36,303 nucleotides of DNA from Candidatus Poribacteria bacterium (GTDB taxonomy: Bacteria; Poribacteria; WGA-4E; UBA9662). Made by a program: the position numbers and the translations under genes. Of the stretch, positions 16,413-24,155 are shown piece after piece; positions within the stretch are counted from its first letter, which is position 1, and each line of letters begins with the position of its first letter. Location of the stretch: positions 1 to 36,303 of the forward strand of contig DTUY01000037.1 of assembly GCA_012963885.1 (NCBI GenBank), written 5' to 3'. Below the pieces are notes generated by a model. The model saw only the letters and a list, made by a program, of their open reading frames with translations, was not told the DNA's origin and searched no databases.

Positions 16413-18095
16413 TCAAATTTTTGTATTGAATCTAACAAGATAAACCCCCCAGTTACCATTCTCCCAATCTTGAAATAGGCTGAACATAAAATGCGATCCG
16501 AGTCGCGTTTCATGATCTTCAAGTGATTTTTTGGGGATTAGGAAGACAACGGGACGATTTTCACTCAAAAAAGATCTAATGATTTCCTTTTGTTTTTGGT
16601 TACGTTGCTCTTGATCGAAAGCTGTGTAAAATGCGTTGATTTTTTTCGTTCGAAGCGAATGGCGACGTTCTCCTCCACTCCAGGCGCCGGAAAAACGAGC
16701 AAGATTATAGTACCGAAAGTTTTGAACCGTGTCGAGATAGGCTTCATATGGACTTTGTGAAAAAATTACCACGTGGTCACCAAAATTCTGAGCCAGCATA
16801 CGACCCGCCGCCAGCCTCTTTTCTGATTTTCCGCTTGAAACCATGCGATCCATTTGTGCTTGAGACGGACCATACTGCAAAAACACAATTAAAGCGGTAA
16901 ACAAGCTAATTGGAATGTACTTTACAATTCTTTGTCGTAACCGTTCGTCGGGTGAATTTAGGTTAAGAGTACGTGTCAGCACCATAAAGCCCGATCCGAT
17001 AAGTACGGGGAAAGTACAAATAAGAAATCGTAGAAAAGGCATGCCACTAGCTTGCCAATAGTATGCCGAGTAAATTAGAAAAGTTGGTAAAAACCAACCA
17101 ACCCGCATCAGGCGCTCTGAAATTGTTCCCATGGTAAATAGTCCCACCAAGCCAATCGGAAAAATGAGATAAAGGCAAGTTTCATTTAGGCCTGCGAGAA
17201 CACGACCAAAATTTTTCCACAGAATTTCGAGCTTAAATGCTGCTTGTTCTTGACTGAGTCCATAGCCAGTTCTAATCGGATGTCCAAAATGTGTCCAATT
17301 AAAACTTATTATGACTAAGACAAACGCCAAATATGACAAGACTAGAATTCCAATTGATCGAACGACTGGGTTTCTGGTTAGACCTTGGTTTATCCCTTGA
17401 TTTCTATAATTGTCCCGAAACCTTTTAATGACGGCGATTCCTATGACAACAGCCATCAGGACGCTGGTAGGACGAACTGTAGCAGAAAAACCAAGAATCA
17501 GGCCTGCTAGGATGCCGAACTTGTTCACGCCGCTGCTAACCCACTTCCACAGGAAGTACATGCCCCATGTGATTGCACAGGTGTTGACTCCATGAGTCAA
17601 TAAATATCCTGGATAGGCAAGCCACATTGGGTTAATTGCTAAAACCCAGACCGCTAGAGCTGCCATAAAAGGTTGCATCCATAGTTGGAATAGCAGGAAG
17701 GCCCCAATTAATGTCAGCGTACCCGCAATTGGGCTGACCAAGCACATTGCTTCGTCACCACCGAACCAGTAAGCAACGGCCATTAAAAATGGATAACCCG
17801 GACTATATTTGGGCATAATTCCACCATTTGGGGTTTCAACCCAAAAGTGGAGTTGATGACGAAAGGGATCGGGATCGTCTGCGGCAAGTGGCTGAAAACG
17901 GGCGATGCGTTTAGCCAGAAACAAATATCCATCACAATCATATTCTGGATGGGCAGGTGTGAAGTGTTGAATCTGAATTAAAGCATATGCAAGTATTGCA
18001 GCGACCACAATCAGATGAGGTAAAAAATGGGAAGAAATCCTGTACGGGAAGGGGTTCTTGAGCACAGATTTAATGTAATCTGACCAAAAATTCAT
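16413..18095 (-). CDS. GT-C type membrane glycosyltransferase-like protein
   Basis: The 560-residue polytopic protein has about ten or more hydrophobic helices. After the first helix an outer loop carries EYDCDGYLFLAKRI, with acidic residues where GT-C (PMT/ArnT-like) enzymes hold their catalytic Asp, then KYSPGYPFLMAVAYWFGGDE, which is typical of that superfamily. The C-terminal 150 residues are soluble. Such enzymes move a sugar from a lipid-phosphate carrier to a protein, lipid or glycan on the outer face of the membrane. It starts 62 bp below the beta-propeller gene of the cobalamin-riboswitch operon and may be co-transcribed. The exact family is uncertain. Confidence 0.75.
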   Translation of the reverse strand: MNFWSDYIKSVLKNPFPYRISSHFLPHLIVVAAILAYALIQIQHFTPAHPEYDCDGYLFLAKRIARFQPLAADDPDPFRHQLHFWVETPNGGIMPKYSPGYPFLMAVAYWFGGDEAMCLVSPIAGTLTLIGAFLLFQLWMQPFMAALAVWVLAINPMWLAYPGYLLTHGVNTCAITWGMYFLWKWVSSGVNKFGILAGLILGFSATVRPTSVLMAVVIGIAVIKRFRDNYRNQGINQGLTRNPVVRSIGILVLSYLAFVLVIISFNWTHFGHPIRTGYGLSQEQAAFKLEILWKNFGRVLAGLNETCLYLIFPIGLVGLFTMGTISERLMRVGWFLPTFLIYSAYYWQASGMPFLRFLICTFPVLIGSGFMVLTRTLNLNSPDERLRQRIVKYIPISLFTALIVFLQYGPSQAQMDRMVSSGKSEKRLAAGRMLAQNFGDHVVIFSQSPYEAYLDTVQNFRYYNLARFSGAWSGGERRHSLRTKKINAFYTAFDQEQRNQKQKEIIRSFLSENRPVVFLIPKKSLEDHETRLGSHFMFSLFQDWENGNWGVYLVRFNTKI

Positions 18096-18157
18096 GATTA
18101 CTGATTCTACGGTAAAACAGACACGATGTCAACTTCTGCCATCTGAAAACTGATATC

Positions 18158-19618
18158 TCAGTTTGTGTCTTTTATTTCAGTTGTAATGATATGTACTTGG
18201 TTTTTACCTTGCTGTTCTTCTCCACTAGTGTTGATTACTGTTTCAACCACAGCAATTTGCCGTCCATTTCGATCGATCGCGATCATATCATAGGGAATTT
18301 GGCCTGCCAGACGATAGGTACGGAGATACTTTTCAAGTCCTCCTCCCTCTGTCGTTAGATCAAAAATTGAAACGCCGTTTGGCCTTTCTGTATCGGTTTG
18401 ACCGTACCTTGAGATCGGAATCGCTGCGTATTTTCCAGATAGATCAATACACAGCCCTTGCGGCATATTCTCTAATTTCCACTGCCATGATTTCTGCCCA
18501 TTCCATTGATACCCGAAAAGAGTAAGTCCATTTGGATGTGTGGTTGGTGGGCGTTTGACGCCTTTTTGCAGATGATAGGGTACGAAAGTATCGCCAGTAA
18601 TAAAGATTATAAATTCATTTGTTGTTCCAACCGTTCCTGATGTTGCAGTGATTGGGATGCCACTGATTTCAATGGGTGTAGTTAGATCTTCCTGCCAAAT
18701 CGGTTTTTCCTCTGAGAAAATAAAGGCTCGACCATCATTGGTTGTCACACCAATTGACTTGCCATCAGGTGAGACAGCAACACCACGCCAGAAAGTTACC
18801 TGGTCAAAATAAGGCGTTAGCGCCGTAAAAGTGTGCCCCCATCGAATTTTCCCCGTTTCACCATCGACAATGTAAAGAGATCCCGGTTTTAAATCTCCAA
18901 TCGATTGATCGGCTGAGTGTTTATCACAGACGAAAGCAATCGTTCGGCCATCATGACTGTAATCAAACCAGCGGATAATCATCGGAAGTGGTCTTTCGGA
19001 TGGAAACTTCCATATTGGATTTCCTGTTTTAGCATCGAATCGATAAAGTTGCGATTTGATCAGTGATTGACCATCCTTATACCATGAATGGACAGCTGCA
19101 ACAATTAAGTCTCCCTGACTGGTGGCAGCAATACGATGTGGACCGGGATACTGAATCCAGGCATAATAATCGTCTGGGTTTTCCGGTATGGATGTATCGA
19201 TATCATTAGCAAGACGATATTTCCACAAAAGCTTGGGCTTTCGTGATTTGGAGACATCATAACAGAAAATGAATCCATCGGCTGATTGCTCACCCAGGTA
19301 AAATTGCTTGCCATTCAAAGCAAAAGTTGCGTGTTTGGCATATCCCTGTGAGATTCGAGTCTTCCATATCATTTTTTCAGTGATTGTGCTGATAGTGGCA
19401 AGGTACCCAGAACTTGTTCCCAATACCAGTTGACTACCGTCAGGAGAGAGTGCGATTGTGGTGGGTTGTGCTGGCCTCTGAAGTTTGGAAAACGGTGGCA
19501 GGATAGAATCGATTTCGATCTGGCCACAAACGGCACCATCATAAATGAAAAAGCAAAAGGTAAAAAGAGTAATGTATAACACGCTGGATTTTCTAGCTGT
19601 CAAACTTTGGTTCTTCAT
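18158..19618 (-). CDS. Exported beta-propeller (WD40/PQQ-like) protein
   Basis: The 486-residue product has a signal peptide (SSVLYITLFTFCFFIYDGAVCGQ) and then repeated propeller blades such as TTIALSPDGSQLVLGTSSG, LYRFDAKTGNPIWKF, LYIVDGETGKIRWGH and RGVAVSPDGKSIGVTTNDG. No enzyme motif is seen, and such propellers bind ligands or partners. Its ATG overlaps the stop of the lipoprotein/ECF-S gene as TAATG. It is the third gene downstream of the cobalamin riboswitch, so it is inferred to belong to the same uptake system. Confidence 0.8.
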   Translation of the reverse strand: MKNQSLTARKSSVLYITLFTFCFFIYDGAVCGQIEIDSILPPFSKLQRPAQPTTIALSPDGSQLVLGTSSGYLATISTITEKMIWKTRISQGYAKHATFALNGKQFYLGEQSADGFIFCYDVSKSRKPKLLWKYRLANDIDTSIPENPDDYYAWIQYPGPHRIAATSQGDLIVAAVHSWYKDGQSLIKSQLYRFDAKTGNPIWKFPSERPLPMIIRWFDYSHDGRTIAFVCDKHSADQSIGDLKPGSLYIVDGETGKIRWGHTFTALTPYFDQVTFWRGVAVSPDGKSIGVTTNDGRAFIFSEEKPIWQEDLTTPIEISGIPITATSGTVGTTNEFIIFITGDTFVPYHLQKGVKRPPTTHPNGLTLFGYQWNGQKSWQWKLENMPQGLCIDLSGKYAAIPISRYGQTDTERPNGVSIFDLTTEGGGLEKYLRTYRLAGQIPYDMIAIDRNGRQIAVVETVINTSGEEQQGKNQVHIITTEIKDTN

Positions 19619-21405
19619 TATTCCGCGATTGCCTGTAATCCGAGGCCAATGCGTTTTCCTAACAATACACCGATAACAGTATAAGCAAATCCGGAAATTA
19701 CAATCATGGTCCAGATGTACCAGCTTGCATAGAAAAGGCGATAAAAGGCGATGCTAATCTGAAAGTTGATATAGACACTAAGTGCGTCGCAGACACCAAA
19801 GGTCAAAGCAAGTATAAGTCCATTTCTACCTTGGCCGGACAACAAAAAACCGAGTTCCAATAAAATGGTAGAAATACCAACATAAACAAGGGTAAATGGG
19901 GTGAACGCTCCGAGCAGAATGCCACCAAGCAAAACCCGCACCGCCGATACCAATGTTATTGTCCATGGTTTTTGGATTAGCATGATTAAAGCCGTCAGCA
20001 AAGCATAGTATAGTATTTCATTGATGAATCCAATGACCAGAAAAGAAGCTGGTCCAAGTAGCGCATTGATAATTGTGAAAAATAGTGTTGTCGGTACGCT
20101 TACGGTAACGAAGATTGTGGTGGCGAAAAGCGCGGTAAGAACTAACTCTTTGGTAGAAAAAAAACTGAGGATTTTTTGATGGAATCGAACTAACCCAATC
20201 AGGCCAAAACCAGCGACCACAGTGGCGATCCCCGCCGTAGCCAGCGAATATATATTCGGTTTAATAATTTCAAGCGGGTAGCTTGCAGACAAAACAGGAG
20301 TTTTGTTTCCCCAAACTTTGATCTTAATGTCCCGTTTGTAGTGACCTGTTCTTGGTTTCGAGGAAGGGTTCAGATAAAATGGAAGAACGATATCTGTGAC
20401 ACTTTCGCCTGCTAAACTGATTATGGCAAAGCTTTGATTTGAATTAGGACCGATTTCATTAGGCGGTGTCAGAAACGAAATAGCTTTATTTGTTCTAACG
20501 TCACGGTTAATGGATGACACGACGGCATGAATTGTTTCTGAGTGTTGATTTCGAATTCGTACTGTTTGAAAGGCAATCGGGATGTAAGCATTGTGTCGCT
20601 CACGATTTGCGGGTAGTTTTATCGCATCCGGTCGTTGTCTCAGGTTAGAAGTTCCATTGGCATCGGTCGGCATCAGGATTTCCTCAATTGAAATTTGCTC
20701 GGCAACGGCCTGAATTGAAACTAACCGTAATTCTATTGATGAGGATCTTGTCCATTTTTCACCATCCGGATTTTCAAAGAAAACGCGTCCCACAATTTTT
20801 GTATCAGGTGAAGTAAATTCATCGGGTATCTTCAGCCTAAATTGGTCGTGCCATACTTCAAATCCGGTAACAAAGGATGATTGCCGAATGATAGGTGATG
20901 TGAATGGGGTTTCAATCTCAATCCGAAAATTGATCGGTGCCTCAAAACCGTTTTTAACCATGACTGACACATGTGCTTCAGATCCATACAGAATGAGCGA
21001 ACTTTTGGACGGATTTGCGTCTGGATAGGGAACTCCAATTCGGATTGACCCTCGCGGTTCAAGGTCAGATGCTGTATGAACCTGCCAAGTTTGTTCCCCA
21101 TCTAAACCTTCAAACCTAAATTGGTAATTCTGATCTTTAGACCATCTAAAGTAGACCGACTCAGTTTTATTAGCTAGTCCACCAAGATCGAGCTCAGCCA
21201 AAATTTGATTATTTGCCACGTTGAAGACGCTAACTCGTTGTACCTGTTTTCGGTTGTGATCGGGAAAGTGAATTTTTGCCCCGCGCTGAAAAAACTCGAC
21301 CTTAGCGGTAAAATCAGAAAAATCGGCCTGTTCTATTTTACGGAAGCACCCTAAAAAAAGGAGAAGAAGGATGCACAGAAACCTGATACAAAAACCAGAC
21401 ATCAT
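19618..21405 (-). CDS. Lipoprotein fused to a YkoE/ECF-S-like membrane domain
   Basis: The 595-residue protein starts with a lipoprotein signal (LLLLFLGC, acylated Cys at about residue 20). Residues 25-380 look like extracytoplasmic beta-sandwich domains. After one membrane helix near 387-405, residues 418-595 form a six-helix module with TKELVLTALFA, NALLGPASFLVIGFINEI, QKPWTITLVSAVR and VIGVLLGKRIGLGL, which resembles YkoE and other ECF transporter substrate-binding (S) components. S components bind vitamins and rely on EcfA/EcfT for energy; neither is encoded nearby. Its ATG overlaps the stop of the propeller gene by 4 bases (ATGA). The upstream cobalamin riboswitch suggests a corrinoid substrate. 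The ECF-S call is from the motif pattern and needs a profile test. Confidence 0.7.
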   Translation of the reverse strand: MMSGFCIRFLCILLLLFLGCFRKIEQADFSDFTAKVEFFQRGAKIHFPDHNRKQVQRVSVFNVANNQILAELDLGGLANKTESVYFRWSKDQNYQFRFEGLDGEQTWQVHTASDLEPRGSIRIGVPYPDANPSKSSLILYGSEAHVSVMVKNGFEAPINFRIEIETPFTSPIIRQSSFVTGFEVWHDQFRLKIPDEFTSPDTKIVGRVFFENPDGEKWTRSSSIELRLVSIQAVAEQISIEEILMPTDANGTSNLRQRPDAIKLPANRERHNAYIPIAFQTVRIRNQHSETIHAVVSSINRDVRTNKAISFLTPPNEIGPNSNQSFAIISLAGESVTDIVLPFYLNPSSKPRTGHYKRDIKIKVWGNKTPVLSASYPLEIIKPNIYSLATAGIATVVAGFGLIGLVRFHQKILSFFSTKELVLTALFATTIFVTVSVPTTLFFTIINALLGPASFLVIGFINEILYYALLTALIMLIQKPWTITLVSAVRVLLGGILLGAFTPFTLVYVGISTILLELGFLLSGQGRNGLILALTFGVCDALSVYINFQISIAFYRLFYASWYIWTMIVISGFAYTVIGVLLGKRIGLGLQAIAE

Positions 21406-22535
21406 TTATTAGTTATGCCTACATCATGTTTAACTACTCCCCATGTTGTTTGGTACAGATTTCCAATTTCTGAAACCCCTATCGAATTTTTGCCTTCAAC
21501 TTGGGCAACCGCGACAACAGAGGCCCCCCTCCCAACCTGATAACGCTTGACCAGATTGTACTTTGAGTTGATGACGCGCAGTTCGTCAAGACCTCCCCCG
21601 GTCCAATCCGGAACACAGACATAGTAGGTACTTTTCTCCTGATCGACTGTCATGCCAAATCCACCTAAAAATTCAGCAATCGGGTTGTTTTTGTCACGGA
21701 CAAGTTTGTTATGGACTAAATCGTAAACCATGGCTCCAGTGGCGGTGTTAATTACCACAATCTGTTGCGCGCGATTTACGACTATTGCACCTGGAGTAGT
21801 TTTAAGTTTGACCGTTTTTTCAATTTCGTCAGTATTTACATTTATAATTGTCAATAGTCCTGGTATCATGGCGTAATCGCCCGTTGAGATAACTAACACT
21901 TTGGAGTTTCCATCGGTTGTGATCTCCGTTGCGTTGGTTGCTACCTTAATTGTTTTTATAACTTGATCGGTCGCCGTATCAATAACCGATACGCTGCTCT
22001 CGCCATAGGTTGTTTTAAAAGTAACCCAATTGGTTACCGCAGCTGAATTGGCGACGTAAGCTTTCTTGTTAATTACGGTAATTCCCCAAGGTTTAGATCT
22101 AACCTTGATTGTACTGGTAACAGACCTGGTATTCAGATTAAGAACTGCGACCTGATCTAGGCCATTACAGGTAACATAAGCTTTGGAGAAATCAGCAAAG
22201 GCAATCTTTTCTGGCAACGCACCGGGACCAACCGAAATTTCACCCACGCTGTTTTGCTCAAGTAAATCAATAATCTGAACGTTGTTACTATAAGTGTTGA
22301 CAACATAAGCCAGATTCTGGTGAACCTGTACGTCGTTGGGAGTAGAACCAATAGTAATGATGTCGTTTTTGACTGCTCTTTTGGTGTCCGGTTGGTTGAG
22401 ATCGACGATTGAGATGGATCCGGGATCTTTGAGACCGTTGGCAACTATAGCCAGGTTCTTAACTTGTGCGGAAACACTGAAGCTAACGATAAACATAGCT
22501 GTCGCTGCTTTAGCTATGATTTTTAGCATTTTCAT
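21402..22535 (-). CDS. Exported YVTN-type beta-propeller under cobalamin riboswitch
   Basis: The 377-residue product has a cleavable signal peptide ending SFSVSAQ and then blades of the YVTN type: KNLAIVANGLKDPGSISIVD, NLAYVVNTYSNNVQIIDL, KAYVTCNGLDQVAVLNL, KAYVANSAAV, SVSVIDTATDQVIKTI. Such propellers bind ligands at the extracytoplasmic face. The ATG at 22535 is preceded by GAGGAG at 22542-22547. That binding site lies 12 bases below a terminator hairpin which is itself below a cobalamin riboswitch, so expression should fall when corrinoid is plentiful. BtuG of Bacteroides is also a beta-propeller and captures cobalamin, so a corrinoid-capturing role is inferred. Homology to BtuG itself is not claimed. 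Confidence 0.85.
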   Translation of the reverse strand: MKMLKIIAKAATAMFIVSFSVSAQVKNLAIVANGLKDPGSISIVDLNQPDTKRAVKNDIITIGSTPNDVQVHQNLAYVVNTYSNNVQIIDLLEQNSVGEISVGPGALPEKIAFADFSKAYVTCNGLDQVAVLNLNTRSVTSTIKVRSKPWGITVINKKAYVANSAAVTNWVTFKTTYGESSVSVIDTATDQVIKTIKVATNATEITTDGNSKVLVISTGDYAMIPGLLTIINVNTDEIEKTVKLKTTPGAIVVNRAQQIVVINTATGAMVYDLVHNKLVRDKNNPIAEFLGGFGMTVDQEKSTYYVCVPDWTGGGLDELRVINSKYNLVKRYQVGRGASVVAVAQVEGKNSIGVSEIGNLYQTTWGVVKHDVGITNK

Positions 22536-22559
22536 CAAAATCTCCTCGCTTTTGAATAG

Positions 22560-22588
22560 AAAAAACCAATTTTCGTTAGGAAAATTGG
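22560..22588 (-). terminator. Riboswitch-controlled intrinsic terminator
   Basis: On the minus strand CCAATTTTC, a five-base loop and GAAAATTGG form a perfect 9-bp stem, followed at once by six U residues (A-tract 22560-22565 on the plus strand). It sits between the cobalamin aptamer and the ribosome binding site of the first gene. This is the expected expression platform for ligand-dependent transcription termination. Confidence 0.88.
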
Positions 22589-22667
22589 CTCAAAAGAATC
22601 GACTCGCAGACAGATGAAATGCGGTTCCTTCAACGCAACTTTCCCACGAAAGCTGATGCGTCAATTA

Positions 22668-22863
22668 GTTCAGGCAGGTTTCCTGACTAGCAACGACCTG
22701 TATTCACCTTCCCACTCCAGATTAGGAATAGTGGCATATCGAACACAGGCATATGGACTTGAGTCAAATGGGATCTCAAACCCTGTTGATTACAGTAGCG
22801 GGGCTGCGACGGATTCTCACCGTACTTCCCTATTATCTGGTATTAAATGCCAGCACCTGAACC
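22668..22863 (-). ncRNA. Cobalamin riboswitch aptamer
   Basis: Read on the minus strand, the conserved elements of the cobalamin aptamer follow in order: GGTGC after the 5' arm, AATAGGGAA, CGGTGAGAATCCG, GCAGCCCCGCTACTGTAA, a variable arm, GCCACT, GGGAAGGTG, and the B12 box GTCAGGAAACCTGCC. The closing P1 helix is a perfect 7-bp match, GTTCAGG (22856-22862) with CCTGAAC (22668-22674). It controls the downstream propeller/ECF-S operon through the terminator at 22560-22588. Confidence 0.96.
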
Positions 22864-22878
22864 GAATCAGACACAAAT

Positions 22879-22909
22879 TTTATATGAAAAATTATTTTGG
22901 GTGTGACAA
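22879..22909 (-). promoter_or_regulatory. Possible sigma-70 promoter of the riboswitch operon
   Basis: On the minus strand TTGTCA (22904-22909) and TATAAA (22879-22884) resemble -35 and -10 boxes. The 19-base spacer is longer than ideal. Transcription would start a few bases before the riboswitch, which fits its position. The downstream end of queG lies only about 50 bp upstream. Confidence 0.4.
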
Positions 22910-22955
22910 AAAATGCTGAATACTTAGTGATCCATATTCCGATAGGATTATACAG

Positions 22956-24089
22956 CTAAATTGAGTTGATTGCAAACTCGAGTTCATCAATAATTTCTGG
23001 ATTTTCTTCGACCTCAAGTCGTTCTTTAAGTGCCTGAGTTGCATTATCTCCGCCGATTTGTCCTAGCCCCCATGCGGCATGACCACGTACAAGTGGTTCG
23101 GAGTCATTCAGTGCCTTTCCAAGTACGGTGACGGCTGATTTGTCTTTCGAATTGCCAAGAGCAACCGCCACGTTTCTGAGAAAGCCGCGTCGTTTAGATC
23201 TTTTAACCGGGCTCTCTTTGAAACGTCGATTGAACTCTTCCTGTGTCATGTTCATTAGTGAAGTCAGTTTAGGAAGAAAATTACCTTTTCGCGGCTGGAA
23301 TCCTTTTTCCAAAGATGGTGTGGCCTTGCTGTTCCATGGACAAACTTCCTGACAGATGTCACATCCAAATATTAAGTTGCCCATCTTTGGACGTATTTCT
23401 CTGGGAATTGACTCTTTGAGTTCAATTGTCAAATACGAGATGCAAAGGCGTGAGTCGAGAACGTTAGGCTCAACTATAGCATCCGTCGGGCAAGCCTCAA
23501 TGCAAAGTGTACAGGTGCCACAACTGCCACGAAGTTCAATTTGATCCGGCTGAAGCGGGATGTCAATTAATATCTCTGCCAGAAAATACCACGACCCTTT
23601 TTCCCAGTTGATTAAATTGGTGTTCTTGGCTAGCCAACCTAACCCGGCGTTTTGAGCGTACTCTCGTTCCAAGATCGGGCCTGAATCCACAAAAACGCGA
23701 TTGCTCGTTTCCGTTCGAGCGATTTTTTCGATAATTTTCACCAATTTTTTCAGTTTTGCCCGTATGATATCATGGTAGTCATCCCCCCAGGCGTAACGCG
23801 ATATTTGCCCGCGTAACGGATCAATTTTTCGTGCCGAATCGGGTTCAATCGTGTGGTAATTCATTCCTACGCAGATAACCGACTTGGCCTCAGAGAGTAT
23901 AGTTTTTGGGTCCCTCTTCAAATTCAGATGCCGTTTAAGATACTCCATTTTACCGGCATATCCTTTGTCCAGCCATTTTTGGTAACGATCGATCATTTTA
24001 GGGGGATCTGCCTGAGTGATGCCAACAAGGTCAAATCCCATTTGCTGAGCAATCTCTTTGATTCTTCGACTTAGCTTCTGACTATACAT
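22956..24089 (-). CDS. queG: Epoxyqueuosine reductase QueG with C-terminal HEAT-like repeats
   Basis: The 377-residue enzyme performs the last step of queuosine biosynthesis, reducing epoxyqueuosine in tRNA with cobalamin and two [4Fe-4S] clusters. Motifs: GFDLVGIT near the start, the catalytic region VDSGPILEREYAQNAGLGW, cluster motifs CGTCTLCIEACPTDAI and FGCDICQEVCPWN, and a HEAT-like tail (NDSEPLVRGHAAWGLGQIG). The ATG at 24089 gives MYSQKLSRRIKEIAQQMGF, the normal QueG N-terminus; the longer frame starts with TTG at 24140 and adds 17 unsupported residues. It is divergent from the LarA-like gene and lies directly upstream of the cobalamin riboswitch, matching its cofactor need. Confidence 0.95.
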   Translation of the reverse strand: MYSQKLSRRIKEIAQQMGFDLVGITQADPPKMIDRYQKWLDKGYAGKMEYLKRHLNLKRDPKTILSEAKSVICVGMNYHTIEPDSARKIDPLRGQISRYAWGDDYHDIIRAKLKKLVKIIEKIARTETSNRVFVDSGPILEREYAQNAGLGWLAKNTNLINWEKGSWYFLAEILIDIPLQPDQIELRGSCGTCTLCIEACPTDAIVEPNVLDSRLCISYLTIELKESIPREIRPKMGNLIFGCDICQEVCPWNSKATPSLEKGFQPRKGNFLPKLTSLMNMTQEEFNRRFKESPVKRSKRRGFLRNVAVALGNSKDKSAVTVLGKALNDSEPLVRGHAAWGLGQIGGDNATQALKERLEVEENPEIIDELEFAINSI

Positions 24090-24155
24090 TTCGTTTGCAA
24101 ATAGACCTAATGCTCTGATAACATTTGAGAAATTATACAATAATATGAGGGTGTT

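Noticed and set aside
22614..22919. Plus-strand open frame of about 100 codons
   Set aside because: It lies antisense to the cobalamin aptamer, and the conserved RNA explains the sequence. No ribosome binding site or protein motif.
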